Notes under the pieces: model-generated
What the model was told of the DNA's origin: nothing
The model's database searches: none
What the model saw: only the letters and a program-made list of their open reading frames with translations
Made by a program: the position numbers and the translations under genes
Origin: a virus
Virus record (IMG/VR): IMGVR_UViG_3300035659_000113
Location: 1-21,623 of that record
DNA: 21,623 nucleotides
Strand: one strand, 5' to 3'
In this document: piece after piece, positions 8,484-15,682 of the stretch
How the letters are laid out: each line of letters opens with the position of its first letter
Numbering within the stretch: the stretch's first letter is position 1

Positions 8484-10883
8484 TCAAATCCCTTCAATAA
8501 TTGCCTTGACTATTATCGAGCGAATAACCAAAGGCAATGGAGCATCTTGCACAAGAGTTATAGATGTTTCTTTCTGCCAGTCTGTTTGGTAAAACGGAAC
8601 TTCTCTCTCCATTCTCGGATAAATTCCGGAAAATAATTCTCTTTCAGTCAAGTCAAGTTCGGTCAAATGACTGGCATCAGAACCGAATTTGACTCCTTTT
8701 CCTGTTGCGTATAGATCTAAATTCGTTCCGGCAATCTTGATTTTCTTGCCTTTGGTCGAACCGTTCTGAAACGAAAACTGCAAATCAAGAGTAGTTAATG
8801 TTGATATATAAGACAGACCGACAACAACTTTGCTTGCCGCCGTATCAAGTTCTATCTTACCGTTCCCATCAACTTCCTGACTATCGACAGCCACACCATC
8901 GGCCAAAATATCAACAGTCTCTCCTATCAGATGGTCAAGTCCCGAAATCATTTTCGTTGGCGTCCCATAAATTTTCGACAGAGAGCAATCGAGATACTGA
9001 CAGTCTTCAATATTAGCATCAAGTTTTATCGGATTAAGACGTTCAATGTAACGTTTGTTGCCGCCAACGTCCCTTTTTACGAGCAGCCAAACCTCATCCT
9101 GACCAGTAACGGCACTTGGTATGACTGCAACAGACTCTACGAATCCATTGGTCATCGGGTGCGAGGCGAAAGCCACAACATCGTGAACTTTGCTATAAAC
9201 CATACTCACAACAACACCATCACTCCTGACCATCCAGAGAATAGGTATCGGTTGTTGCTGAAAACACATTCCGATTATTAAGGGTTTAGTAATGTGTTCG
9301 GCGAGAATTGAGATGTCCTCGACAACCATATAATTATAAACGTCAGTCGAATAGACAATTTGACAGACTTTTTGACCCTGTCTCTCAATGAAAAGTATAG
9401 TATTGCCGCTTAACTTGCCCGTCTCAAACTTGTCCGGTTGGATTGCACCCGAACCACCGGGCCCGCTGAAAGTCTGGATTCCACCCTCGACATTTACCGG
9501 CTGAATTGAACTGGATTGGTATGATGTTCCTATGAGGATACTCTGTGAGGAAGGAGTCAGCCAGACAATAGGATTAGACTTGGTAGTTGACAGGTAGAAA
9601 TAAAGAGCATCATCTGCATCAGGTCCTTCAAAGAAATTCTCAAACTCAAAATTCTGGCTTGCCCAAATTCTTGGCGCACGATGCGACTTTGACGCCACGA
9701 AAAGTCGTTGCTGAAAGAAAGTCAAAGTTGTCGGGTATCCCTGTTCAAGAGACCACGCACCTTCAGCCCATTTTTTTGTGGCTTTAGTTGACTGCAATAC
9801 AGGAGTTGAACTTTTGGTAAAATGCTTCCTGCCAAACCAGCCCCATTGTGTTTTTTCCTCGGTAGTTGTAGTTGTTTGAACGCCCTGAAGAGCCGTTAGA
9901 ACCGTTGCTTTAACATTTTTGGGATCTACATAACCAGTTATTCGGACAATGCCATACCATTCGTAGGTAAGAACATTCAGATTATAAGTGCATCCACTGC
10001 CGCCGGAAGTCATATTGAGACGATAAAGTGCTTCATCGACCGTCTCCTCGAACTCCTCCAGCATATTGTCATCCTTCTCAACATCTAAAGAAAATACCTC
10101 GTCCCATATTACACCCTTATCGTAACTTTTCTCAACCGACAAACTGCCTGTCCAACTTCCGTGAGTGGTAATTCTTATCGATGTATTCTCCTGAATAGTA
10201 ATAGAACCGGACTTGCCCACTCCGGAAAATTTCCCTTTTACGCTTGCCGTAGGACGGGTCTGAACTATTTTCCACAAAGACCCCACGTGTTTTGCCGTAA
10301 AGACGTCCGAAGAAGCCGTCAAGTTTATAGTGCCTGTCGTTCCAGACGGCGTAATCGTTGTGTCCGTTTTGTTATCCGGCAGAAACGGCCCATCCTCAAT
10401 CGGGACATCGGCAATTTCCCAGTTATCGTGGTCGTGGCGAATCAATTTCTGCATAGGATGATTCGGGTGGCATAGATACATCAGGTCTTCTACCTGGTCA
10501 AAATGAATATCAATTAACTCATTTTCAGCAAAGACAGTCGATATTTCATAAGGAATACCATCTTTGAGTATCAGTCCGGTCTCACCAGTATCAGGATTTG
10601 TCCGCCAGAACCGCAGGTAGTTCGTCCCCGCCTCGATGATATAAGCGTCTGTAGTCGAAAAGATAAAAGGTATCAATCGGGCAAGTTTATCACTATTCTT
10701 GGCATTACCTATAAACTGCGTGCCTGGCCGCCGGAATGTAGGACCTTGCAGAAACAACAACATATTCTGCATTGTTTTGCAGGCATAACCATATTTAGGA
10801 AGATCTATCCGCCCGAACATTATCGGCGAAATCTCTCCGGTGTTGAAACAGAGTTCTTCAGGATTTAGTAATGTTGCTGGCAT
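8484..10883 (-). CDS. Tail tubular protein B-like nozzle protein
   Basis: A 799-residue, beta-rich protein. The N-terminus (LNPEELCFNTGEISPIMFGR, then MQNMLLFLQGPTFRRPGTQFIG) is the conserved opening of podovirus nozzle and tail tubular protein B families. These have the pattern 'f..GEvSP.l.gR.Dl.kY..gl....N.i....G...rRpGt.fv'. Later features fit too: the FQQRLFVASKSHRAPRIWASQ block and the GPGGSGAIQPDKFETG region. The protein should form the lower tube of the short tail through which DNA leaves. The length is close to that of T7 gp12 (794 residues). The ATG overlaps the stop of the tube A gene (TAATG) and has GAGG 8 bases upstream. Confidence 0.93.
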   Translation of the reverse strand: MPATLLNPEELCFNTGEISPIMFGRIDLPKYGYACKTMQNMLLFLQGPTFRRPGTQFIGNAKNSDKLARLIPFIFSTTDAYIIEAGTNYLRFWRTNPDTGETGLILKDGIPYEISTVFAENELIDIHFDQVEDLMYLCHPNHPMQKLIRHDHDNWEIADVPIEDGPFLPDNKTDTTITPSGTTGTINLTASSDVFTAKHVGSLWKIVQTRPTASVKGKFSGVGKSGSITIQENTSIRITTHGSWTGSLSVEKSYDKGVIWDEVFSLDVEKDDNMLEEFEETVDEALYRLNMTSGGSGCTYNLNVLTYEWYGIVRITGYVDPKNVKATVLTALQGVQTTTTTEEKTQWGWFGRKHFTKSSTPVLQSTKATKKWAEGAWSLEQGYPTTLTFFQQRLFVASKSHRAPRIWASQNFEFENFFEGPDADDALYFYLSTTKSNPIVWLTPSSQSILIGTSYQSSSIQPVNVEGGIQTFSGPGGSGAIQPDKFETGKLSGNTILFIERQGQKVCQIVYSTDVYNYMVVEDISILAEHITKPLIIGMCFQQQPIPILWMVRSDGVVVSMVYSKVHDVVAFASHPMTNGFVESVAVIPSAVTGQDEVWLLVKRDVGGNKRYIERLNPIKLDANIEDCQYLDCSLSKIYGTPTKMISGLDHLIGETVDILADGVAVDSQEVDGNGKIELDTAASKVVVGLSYISTLTTLDLQFSFQNGSTKGKKIKIAGTNLDLYATGKGVKFGSDASHLTELDLTERELFSGIYPRMEREVPFYQTDWQKETSITLVQDAPLPLVIRSIIVKAIIEGI

Positions 10884-11620
10884 TAACTTAACCTCGAAAT
10901 CAATCTCGACCGCATTAAAGTTTTGCCGGACAAAATCTTTGTAGATGATTCTTGAGCGTCTAAAGACCTTGCTTGCGGGATAAGAACAGTTTGCAAGTAT
11001 TGTATAATTTCTGCCGGTAATTTTTCAGATTGCTTTATAGCCATTGATAGTTCAACGGCCAACATATAAACAAGCACCTGAACAAAAAGAGGGTCGTATT
11101 CAGACACAATGACGTTGCGATAGACGTAGCGAATATCACAGTCGGTCTCGTTGAAAAGAATCTGTCTATCTTCTATCCGCCAGGGATATGACTCTGAATC
11201 AAGTGGCTCATCTGTGTCCTTATCGACTGGAGTAATCACACGCAGGCAATCGTCTGGAAGGTCATAGGCATAAGCGTAACCACTTGAAGGTCTGGCGGTT
11301 ACCAAAGTCCATTTTCCGGTGGCGAGGTCGGTGGCAAAAGTTCCCGATGTATGGGCGATAGCACACTTATAAAGTAAAGCACTTGTCCAGACATACTGGT
11401 CGGTCATATAAACAGTTGCCGTCAGCCACGCAGAGGACAGCTTGATTCTTGTTGAGGCAAAATTCCACGAAAAAGACCGCAAGACCTCGTCCCTGACCTG
11501 GGGGTAATATCGACGACATTTAACAGCGTTTCCAGTAGAGTCAGTCTCATAGTGCCCTATTAAACTTGTGCCTACTTTTTCAAGAGACATATTACAGACA
11601 TCAGTTATGCTCAAGGCCAT
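10883..11620 (-). CDS. Tail tubular protein A-like head-tail adaptor
   Basis: A 245-residue protein with the hallmark N-terminus of podovirus tail tubular protein A (T7 gp11): ITDVCNMSLEKVGTSLI, then CRRYYPQVRDEVLRSFSWNF. The family pattern is 'N.aL..lG...I.s......a...c...Y...r...L....W.fA'. The C-terminal half keeps the usual YRNVIVSEYDPLFVQVLVYMLA helix. It forms the ring that joins the portal to the nozzle. The start is well supported by AGAGGTGATTT directly before the ATG. The stop overlaps the next start (TAATG), tying its synthesis to that of the nozzle. Confidence 0.92.
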   Translation of the reverse strand: MALSITDVCNMSLEKVGTSLIGHYETDSTGNAVKCRRYYPQVRDEVLRSFSWNFASTRIKLSSAWLTATVYMTDQYVWTSALLYKCAIAHTSGTFATDLATGKWTLVTARPSSGYAYAYDLPDDCLRVITPVDKDTDEPLDSESYPWRIEDRQILFNETDCDIRYVYRNVIVSEYDPLFVQVLVYMLAVELSMAIKQSEKLPAEIIQYLQTVLIPQARSLDAQESSTKILSGKTLMRSRLISRLS

Positions 11621-11635
11621 AAATCACCTCTAAAT

Positions 11636-12838
11636 CTATTGGGTCAAGCCGTAATAAAGACCGTCCTCATCGTAGTCGAAAATTACGTAAGTTTTGCCAT
11701 CGTTCTTATACGAGCCGCCGGCATTGGCATAGACAGTAGGTTCAGTATCCTGAACGCCGACAGGCCACAGAACCGAATAACTGCCCGTATTGGTAATAAT
11801 CAACTCCAGATTGCCCGTTTTTAATGGCGGAATAAAAGATAAAACTATATTGTCTATCAGAGTAATTGCCTGTCTTTTTGTCTTTGACCAGTCGATAACA
11901 ATCGGGAGAAATGTGCTTAATCGACCATAGGCATCTGACCGACCTTCCGCAGAACCGACAAGGTCGCCAATACGCAGAGACCCGCTTGCTCCAGATTGTC
12001 CGGCAGCAGAACCACTCAAACCTTGAAATCGGGTCAAATTTCCATCTGCCGTAGAAACTCCGCCACTTGTGCCTGAAAGTCGTATCTCCTGCCCGCCGGT
12101 ATCTATATTCAGAGTTCCAATAGCCCCTGACTGACCTGCCGCAGAACCGGCGAGGATTAAATCGGCTGTAAGTTTTCCCGAAATCTCTGATTGTCCCGCC
12201 GCAGAACCGGCAAGGTCAATAGTTGAAACAACATACTCCTTAAAAGCAACAACACCTATAAGCCAGGCACTATAAGAAATTGTCCAGCTTGATGCCCAAA
12301 CACCTGCCGTTACTTGTAATTTATATTGGTTACTATCTGAGAAACCGTCATTATCTGTCCTATTTAGATTCGTTCCACTTTGTGCGGTAGGGGCAGAGTC
12401 ATAACTATCATAAAGATTAGCGACAATAACATCCCCATTTGCCGTAGTCGTTACGCTTTTCGATGGATTGGCACTAACACCACTTCCGCTACTTTTAACA
12501 TCCAAAACACTCGTATAACCGCTTTGTGCTTTGTAACTTGATGCCTGAATGCACAAGTTTATTGAGGCGGAATTAGGCACGCTAATTTGGTAAGCAGCAC
12601 CAGTCGATGGATTCAATAAATACCATAATTCTATTGTTGTCCCACCTGAAATGCCTGCCGCTATTGTCAGAGCAACACCATTATAAGTTGGCGTTCCGCC
12701 CGTGCGCTTCTGTGAACTTTCGCTGCCTACTACTATTCCCAAACAGAGAACGGTAGCACCACTGCCGCAGGTATAGTTCTGCGTAAGTGGATTACTCGAA
12801 CCCGTAAAGCGCAGGTTTGTATCAAAAGTATGAGAAAT
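11636..12838 (-). CDS. Repeat-bearing fibre/spike-like structural protein, probable AUU start
   Basis: The only conventional start is a TTG at 12742 (368 residues), which has no ribosome binding site and cuts into the first beta domain. The frame is open further upstream. An ATT at 12838-12836 follows AAGGAG with an 8-base spacing, the same as the ATG of the gene before it (13361), and gives 400 residues. The added N-terminus (ISHTFDTNLRFTGSSNP, later TCGSGATVLCLG) reads as a normal continuation of the beta-sandwich containing TPTYNGVAL. Five imperfect repeats follow (L-x-GSAAGQS-x-x-x-G-x-L). The C-terminal domain (VIDWSKTKRQAITL... LELIITNTGSYSVLWP... YYGLTQ) resembles those closing many phage fibre proteins. 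A receptor-binding or decoration role is inferred. The codon between ATT and TTG most able to start otherwise is CTG at 12814. Confidence 0.8.
   Translation of the reverse strand: MSHTFDTNLRFTGSSNPLTQNYTCGSGATVLCLGIVVGSESSQKRTGGTPTYNGVALTIAAGISGGTTIELWYLLNPSTGAAYQISVPNSASINLCIQASSYKAQSGYTSVLDVKSSGSGVSANPSKSVTTTANGDVIVANLYDSYDSAPTAQSGTNLNRTDNDGFSDSNQYKLQVTAGVWASSWTISYSAWLIGVVAFKEYVVSTIDLAGSAAGQSEISGKLTADLILAGSAAGQSGAIGTLNIDTGGQEIRLSGTSGGVSTADGNLTRFQGLSGSAAGQSGASGSLRIGDLVGSAEGRSDAYGRLSTFLPIVIDWSKTKRQAITLIDNIVLSFIPPLKTGNLELIITNTGSYSVLWPVGVQDTEPTVYANAGGSYKNDGKTYVIFDYDEDGLYYGLTQ
11925..12225 (-). repeat. Five degenerate repeats inside the fibre-like gene
   Basis: The encoded units are LAGSAAGQSEISGKL, LAGSAAGQSGAIGTL, LSGTSGGVSTADGNL, LSGSAAGQSGASGSL and LVGSAEGRSDAYGRL, spaced by short variable linkers. 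The DNA copies share a core on the plus strand of the type GCCGCAGAACCGGC but differ at many wobble positions. This points to protein-level selection or old duplication rather than a recent tandem expansion. Such 'GSAAGQS' strands are common in fibre and adhesin shafts. Confidence 0.8.
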
Positions 12839-12839
12839 T

Positions 12840-12935
12840 TTATTTTCTCCTTTTAGACCAAGGGATTTTCCCCTTGCGAGCCAGGCGCATTTTCTGCTTA
12901 CTACTTTCAGAATGGCGAAAACCTGTTTCAGGCAA
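12840..12935 (-). CDS. NUMOD3-like basic micropeptide (31 residues)
   Basis: A TTG at 12935-12933 follows AGGAG with an 8-base spacing, the same spacing as the neighbouring genes, and opens a 31-codon frame ending at TAA (12842-12840). The protein contains GFRHSESSKQKMRLARKGK, then PWSKRRK. This resembles the NUMOD3 DNA-contact motif (G-x-x-HSEETK-x-K(I/M)-x-x-A-x-KG(K/R)-x-PW) usually found at the C-terminus of GIY-YIG and HNH homing endonucleases. Here no nuclease is attached. The stop is one base before the AUU start of the fibre-like gene, and that gene's AAGGAG lies inside this coding sequence, so the two are probably coupled. Function is unknown. A DNA- or RNA-binding peptide or a relic is possible. 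Confidence 0.6.
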   Translation of the reverse strand: MPETGFRHSESSKQKMRLARKGKIPWSKRRK

Positions 12936-12968
12936 AAGATTATCTCCTGTGCAAGGGCGATTCACCCT

Positions 12969-13361
12969 TTAATCGAGCGTGAGCGTTAGGTCGCCTATTG
13001 CGAATCTGGCGGTATCGCCCGTTATAATCACCTTCGAGACCGACAGTGCGCCCCAGACAAGCATATTTCCGCCGGATGAAGCGTCAAAAAGGGCGAAATG
13101 AGTTATCGTTCCCCAGTCGGCGGTGGCAGTCGGAAAAGTTATAACGGCAGCGTTGCTGTTTGCCCCGTTTGCCGCAGCCGCCCAACTGCTTCCGCTCGTT
13201 GCCACTCTTGCATAAGAACCGCCGGATACCGGAGTCCCACCACCCGCATCGCTTGGCGCAGCGGTGTAAAGCGCTACGTAAGCAGTAGGCATCGTAAAAG
13301 ATGTTTTGCCGACAATATGGTCAAGAATTTTAAGCTCTGCATAATCACTTATACTACCCAT
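12969..13361 (-). CDS. Fibre-like small structural protein (130 residues)
   Basis: The protein has the layout of a widespread phage family often annotated as tail-fibre-like. It has an N-terminal helix (SDYAELKILDHIVGKTSF), then PTAYVALYTAAPSDAGGGTPV and SGGSYARVATSG. An Ala/Asn/Ser-rich strand region, TFPTATADWGTITHFALFD and a closing GNMLVWGALSVSKVI follow. I recognise the pattern 'YvaLfta.psdaggGtEvsGgsYaR...fp.a.adWGtithf.ifda..gG.llyyg.l'. It probably decorates the capsid or tail. The start ATG is supported by AAGGAG 8 bases upstream. A strong hairpin lies between it and the previous gene. Confidence 0.85.
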   Translation of the reverse strand: MGSISDYAELKILDHIVGKTSFTMPTAYVALYTAAPSDAGGGTPVSGGSYARVATSGSSWAAAANGANSNAAVITFPTATADWGTITHFALFDASSGGNMLVWGALSVSKVIITGDTARFAIGDLTLTLD

Positions 13362-13385
13362 TGGGTTTTCTCCTTATTAAAATCT

Positions 13386-13434
13386 GGAAGGTGGGTAAAA
13401 ACTCGGACTCGACCGAGGAAAAACCCCACCTTCC
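13386..13434 (-). promoter_or_regulatory. Compact two-stem hairpin ahead of the 130-residue fibre-like gene
   Basis: A perfect 10-bp inverted repeat (GGAAGGTGGG at 13386-13395 against CCCACCTTCC at 13425-13434) encloses a second 5-bp stem (CTCGG 13402-13406 against CCGAG 13413-13417) with a 6-base loop. The two stems are separated by an A-rich internal loop (U-rich in the transcript). It sits 17 bases before the ribosome site of the gene starting at 13361. No U-tract follows the stem in the direction of transcription, so it is not a standard intrinsic terminator. A processing, stability or translational control element is more likely. Confidence 0.7.
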
Positions 13435-13466
13435 CCTTATGAACCGGAAAAACTACCGGACACATT

Positions 13467-13661
13467 TTAATCATCAATTAACCTGCCATTCTTATCACGA
13501 GGCCAGACATTCAATCTGACTTTGCCGATAGGCACGGTCGTCTGAATCTTTGTTGCAAAAGTCGGCTCACCGTAACGGGTCGTATAACCCGCCTTCGCCG
13601 TCCTGCGATGGACTTCATCGCGAATATCTTTCTCACTGACGTTATCAGGCACAATCTCCAT
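13467..13661 (-). CDS. Small protein of unknown function between decoration and fibre-like genes
   Basis: Sixty-four residues, starting at an ATG 4 bases after GAGG and 6 bases after the stop of the decoration-like gene. The N-terminal half is charged and helical (SEKDIRDEVHRRTAKAGYTT). The C-terminal half is a likely beta hairpin (TTVPIGKVRLNVWPRDKNGR). It has no Cys, no signal peptide and no membrane segment. I do not recognise the family. Its place in the tight operon and good start make it a real gene, and a minor capsid or head-completion role is possible. Confidence 0.65.
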   Translation of the reverse strand: MEIVPDNVSEKDIRDEVHRRTAKAGYTTRYGEPTFATKIQTTVPIGKVRLNVWPRDKNGRLIDD

Positions 13662-13667
13662 ACGGCC

Positions 13668-14477
13668 TCATATCGAAATCTGGAGCATTATGAACGGACA
13701 GGCGCTTATCGAGGGAGAGGTCGAATCAAGGATGAATCCTGCCGGTTGATATGCTTCCGCAGCAGCCAGGTAATCGCCTCCGTTGACCGAACCATCGCCC
13801 ACGAAATACATCATACGGTCGTGAATAGTATTACCAGGCGTAGTGTCTGCGCCGCCAGGAACTACCCAGCACGGCCCCCACGTCTGACCCCAGAAGTTGT
13901 AACCGCTGGTGACGTTCTGGGAAGGCACGCACATAAAGGCGTTATACTGCAAAGCGCCCTTGCCGAGATAGCGATACGGATTGAACAAAATCTCACAGTA
14001 AGACGAAGAAATCGTCATTACCTGCTCGATTGCACCGTCAACAGTGATATACATAGTTCCACCGGCAGTGGAAATTGCCGTGTTCTTGACAATCAGACGG
14101 TTTTGAACCAGCGACTCACCGTGTCCCATAACGACATAACCGCCGACCAGCTCATCTTCGGCGATTGCACCGCCGCCATAACCATCATCAGAAGCGATAG
14201 TTACGGCGATTTTGGTATCTCCTACGGCAACGGCAGCGGGAAGGACTGCCCCGTTCTGATTAGCAGCAGCGAAATAATTAGCTGCGCCAAAACCAGACAG
14301 TAGTGCCGTTTTGCTCCCACTATACTTAAAAACTCGACCGTCTTTGGTGATGTGGCGAGTGCCGTAGTGATATTGCTGGTCTTCGTGTTGTTTATACAGG
14401 CCATTATCTCTCGGAACACCTTGAACTATCATCGGGATATTGATGTTCCTGCTTGTTGGTAGTAATTCTGTTGCCAT
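13668..14477 (-). CDS. Probable capsid decoration/minor head protein
   Basis: A 269-residue, beta-rich protein directly after the major capsid gene, the usual place for decoration or head-fibre proteins. The opening MATELLPTSRNINIPMIVQG and the segment RHITKDGRVFKYSGSK resemble small capsid-decorating proteins that carry a 'G..frY...' strand. Alternating Gly/Ala/Val-rich strands follow (VGDTKIAVTIASDDGYGGG), and a C-terminal Gly/aromatic-rich part contains YNFWGQTWGPCWVVPGG. No signal peptide. The ATG has AAGGAG 8 bases upstream. The role is inferred from position and composition. Confidence 0.65.
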   Translation of the reverse strand: MATELLPTSRNINIPMIVQGVPRDNGLYKQHEDQQYHYGTRHITKDGRVFKYSGSKTALLSGFGAANYFAAANQNGAVLPAAVAVGDTKIAVTIASDDGYGGGAIAEDELVGGYVVMGHGESLVQNRLIVKNTAISTAGGTMYITVDGAIEQVMTISSSYCEILFNPYRYLGKGALQYNAFMCVPSQNVTSGYNFWGQTWGPCWVVPGGADTTPGNTIHDRMMYFVGDGSVNGGDYLAAAEAYQPAGFILDSTSPSISACPFIMLQISI

Positions 14478-14499
14478 TATTTAAACTCCTTAAAAAAGG

Positions 14500-14550
14500 T
14501 TTCAAAAATCTCAATTCAGTTTCAAATAACCTCAATTCAATTTCACAAAA
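14500..14550 (-). repeat. Short imperfect tandem repeat between capsid and decoration genes
   Basis: Two units of 20-21 bases, plus the start of a third, fill most of the 78-base spacer (plus strand TTTCAAAAATCTCAATTCAG at 14500-14519, then TTTCAAATAACCTCAATTCAA at 14520-14540, then TTTCAC). No ORF or strong fold is visible in them. Confidence 0.6.
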
Positions 14551-14555
14551 TGTCA

Positions 14556-15509
14556 CTAATCCTGGCTAAAATCAATGGTCGGGTCTTTCAGCAGCACGAT
14601 TTCCACAACACCCTTACCCTGAAGCCGCGTCGCGCCAATAAACATCTTGGAATACAGGTAGGTGCTGTATCTCTTGTCGGCACGTTTGGTAATCTCGTTG
14701 GTGTAATCACCCCAGATTCCCAGGAGCATACAGCTCTTGTGGAAGGCATAGCAGTCAATGGCCACGTTGGTCGTATTAAGTGCCTCAACAGAGAATCTGT
14801 CGGAAGGCAGCCAGATGAAATTGAAATTCAGGTAGGAATTTATATCACCGTGAACCAAAGCCCTGATGCCGTTATAGTCGGCACTTGTCGCCTTTGTCGA
14901 GCCGAGTAGATACCACTTCTGGTTGGTGTTGCAGACGAAATACCTGTCGGTGGCCGGAACGCTCATATCGTCCATTAACTGGCCACATTGTGCTATCTTG
15001 GCGAGTGTAATACCCGTAGCTGTTGAGTTGCTGTGGTCGCTGCCTGCGGCAACAACCGTGCCCTGCCCGTCAATCAAACGACATTCACCGATAGCGTAGT
15101 TGTTGATTGCCTCCGTGCCTTCCTTGCCAGCGTATGCAATCCCGCCCATAGCGGCGAGAATCTTCTCATCGTAAGCCCTGTTCGCTGCAGCAGCGGCGGC
15201 ACGGGCATAAGCGCTTTTGGGATCGATAAGCATTCTGACCTGGTCGTAGTCATCCACGAAATCGCCCCAGTCCCACATAGCGCTCGTGACCTTGCGTCTG
15301 CTGTGGGGGGTGTCCATCTGCGGACTGTTGCCGTGCCGGTCATCAGGCCATTCTCCTGAAACCTCGCCGATGTAATCGAAGAAACCCGACTCACCCTTCA
15401 ACGTCTCTGTTCTGACGGCGGGGCGAAGGCCGGTTTTCTCCTGTTGAAAAAGCAGTTCAACGTTAGTCGAATACTGCTTGCTAAAACTTACTTCAATCTC
15501 GTTAGACAT
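14556..15509 (-). CDS. Major capsid protein
   Basis: A 317-residue protein recognised as the phage capsid family found in many podoviruses. Residues 67-123 carry the conserved run TPHSRRKV, then WDWGDFVDDYDQVRMLIDP, then YARAAAAAANRAYDEKILAAMGG. This matches the family pattern 'tph..r.......da..idd.D..rll.dp.s.ya..aa.alnra.D..ii.a..g'. The ATG is preceded by GAAAGGAAG at good spacing. Upstream lies a long structured leader (15555-15666), unusual in this compact operon and probably linked to high expression. The scaffold gene lies upstream and the decoration-like gene downstream, as expected for a head module. It should form the HK97-fold shell, though the fold itself is inferred. Confidence 0.92.
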   Translation of the reverse strand: MSNEIEVSFSKQYSTNVELLFQQEKTGLRPAVRTETLKGESGFFDYIGEVSGEWPDDRHGNSPQMDTPHSRRKVTSAMWDWGDFVDDYDQVRMLIDPKSAYARAAAAAANRAYDEKILAAMGGIAYAGKEGTEAINNYAIGECRLIDGQGTVVAAGSDHSNSTATGITLAKIAQCGQLMDDMSVPATDRYFVCNTNQKWYLLGSTKATSADYNGIRALVHGDINSYLNFNFIWLPSDRFSVEALNTTNVAIDCYAFHKSCMLLGIWGDYTNEITKRADKRYSTYLYSKMFIGATRLQGKGVVEIVLLKDPTIDFSQD

Positions 15510-15554
15510 TGGAACTTCCTTTCAAAAAAAGTTTCTAACCCATTAAAACTGAAA

Positions 15555-15666
15555 CTGATTTTTTCAGGAAATTCCCCAGCTTGCGCCGGATTCCCCTTCG
15601 CTTTAAGGCCGATTGCCTGCCTTCTTTCAGGCCGTCAGCGCGGATGTCGTTGAGACATTACCCGCG
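15555..15666 (-). promoter_or_regulatory. Structured RNA leader of the major capsid gene
   Basis: In the transcript three or four stems follow one another. Stem 1 (15666-15639) pairs CGCGG with CCGCG and AUGUC with GACAU around a UCAAC loop, with a 3-base GUA bulge. Stem 2 (15632-15615) pairs GCCUG with CAGGC; an exclusive alternative pairs AAGGC with GCCUU (15623-15605). Stem 3 (15595-15567) pairs CCGGC with GCUGG, capped by a GCAA (GNRA) tetraloop, and GGGAAU with AUUUCC, with a 3-base GGA bulge. A small CUGA/UCAG hairpin follows (15567-15555). About 45 bases later comes the capsid gene's start. I know no named RNA family that matches. Confidence 0.6.
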
Positions 15667-15682
15667 ACTCAAACTATGCTAA

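Noticed and set aside
8482-8487. TTG at 8487 as the start of the small Pro-rich protein
   Set aside because: AAGGGA lies only one base before this TTG but at ideal distance from the ATG at 8481.
12736-12860. Sequencing frameshift joining the micropeptide and the fibre-like gene
   Set aside because: Both frames have their own consensus ribosome site at the same 8-base spacing, and the stop-start arrangement is normal for this operon.
13386-13434. Intrinsic transcription terminator
   Set aside because: The stem is strong but no U-tract follows it on the transcribed strand; AGATTTTAATAAGGAG and the next start follow instead.
14500-14550. CRISPR array
   Set aside because: Units are contiguous without spacers, imperfect, and only two to three in number.
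15555-15666. Group I intron, known riboswitch or tRNA-like element ahead of the capsid gene
   Set aside because: I cannot find the conserved intron core, a riboswitch consensus or a tRNA cloverleaf. The capsid gene is intact and not split.
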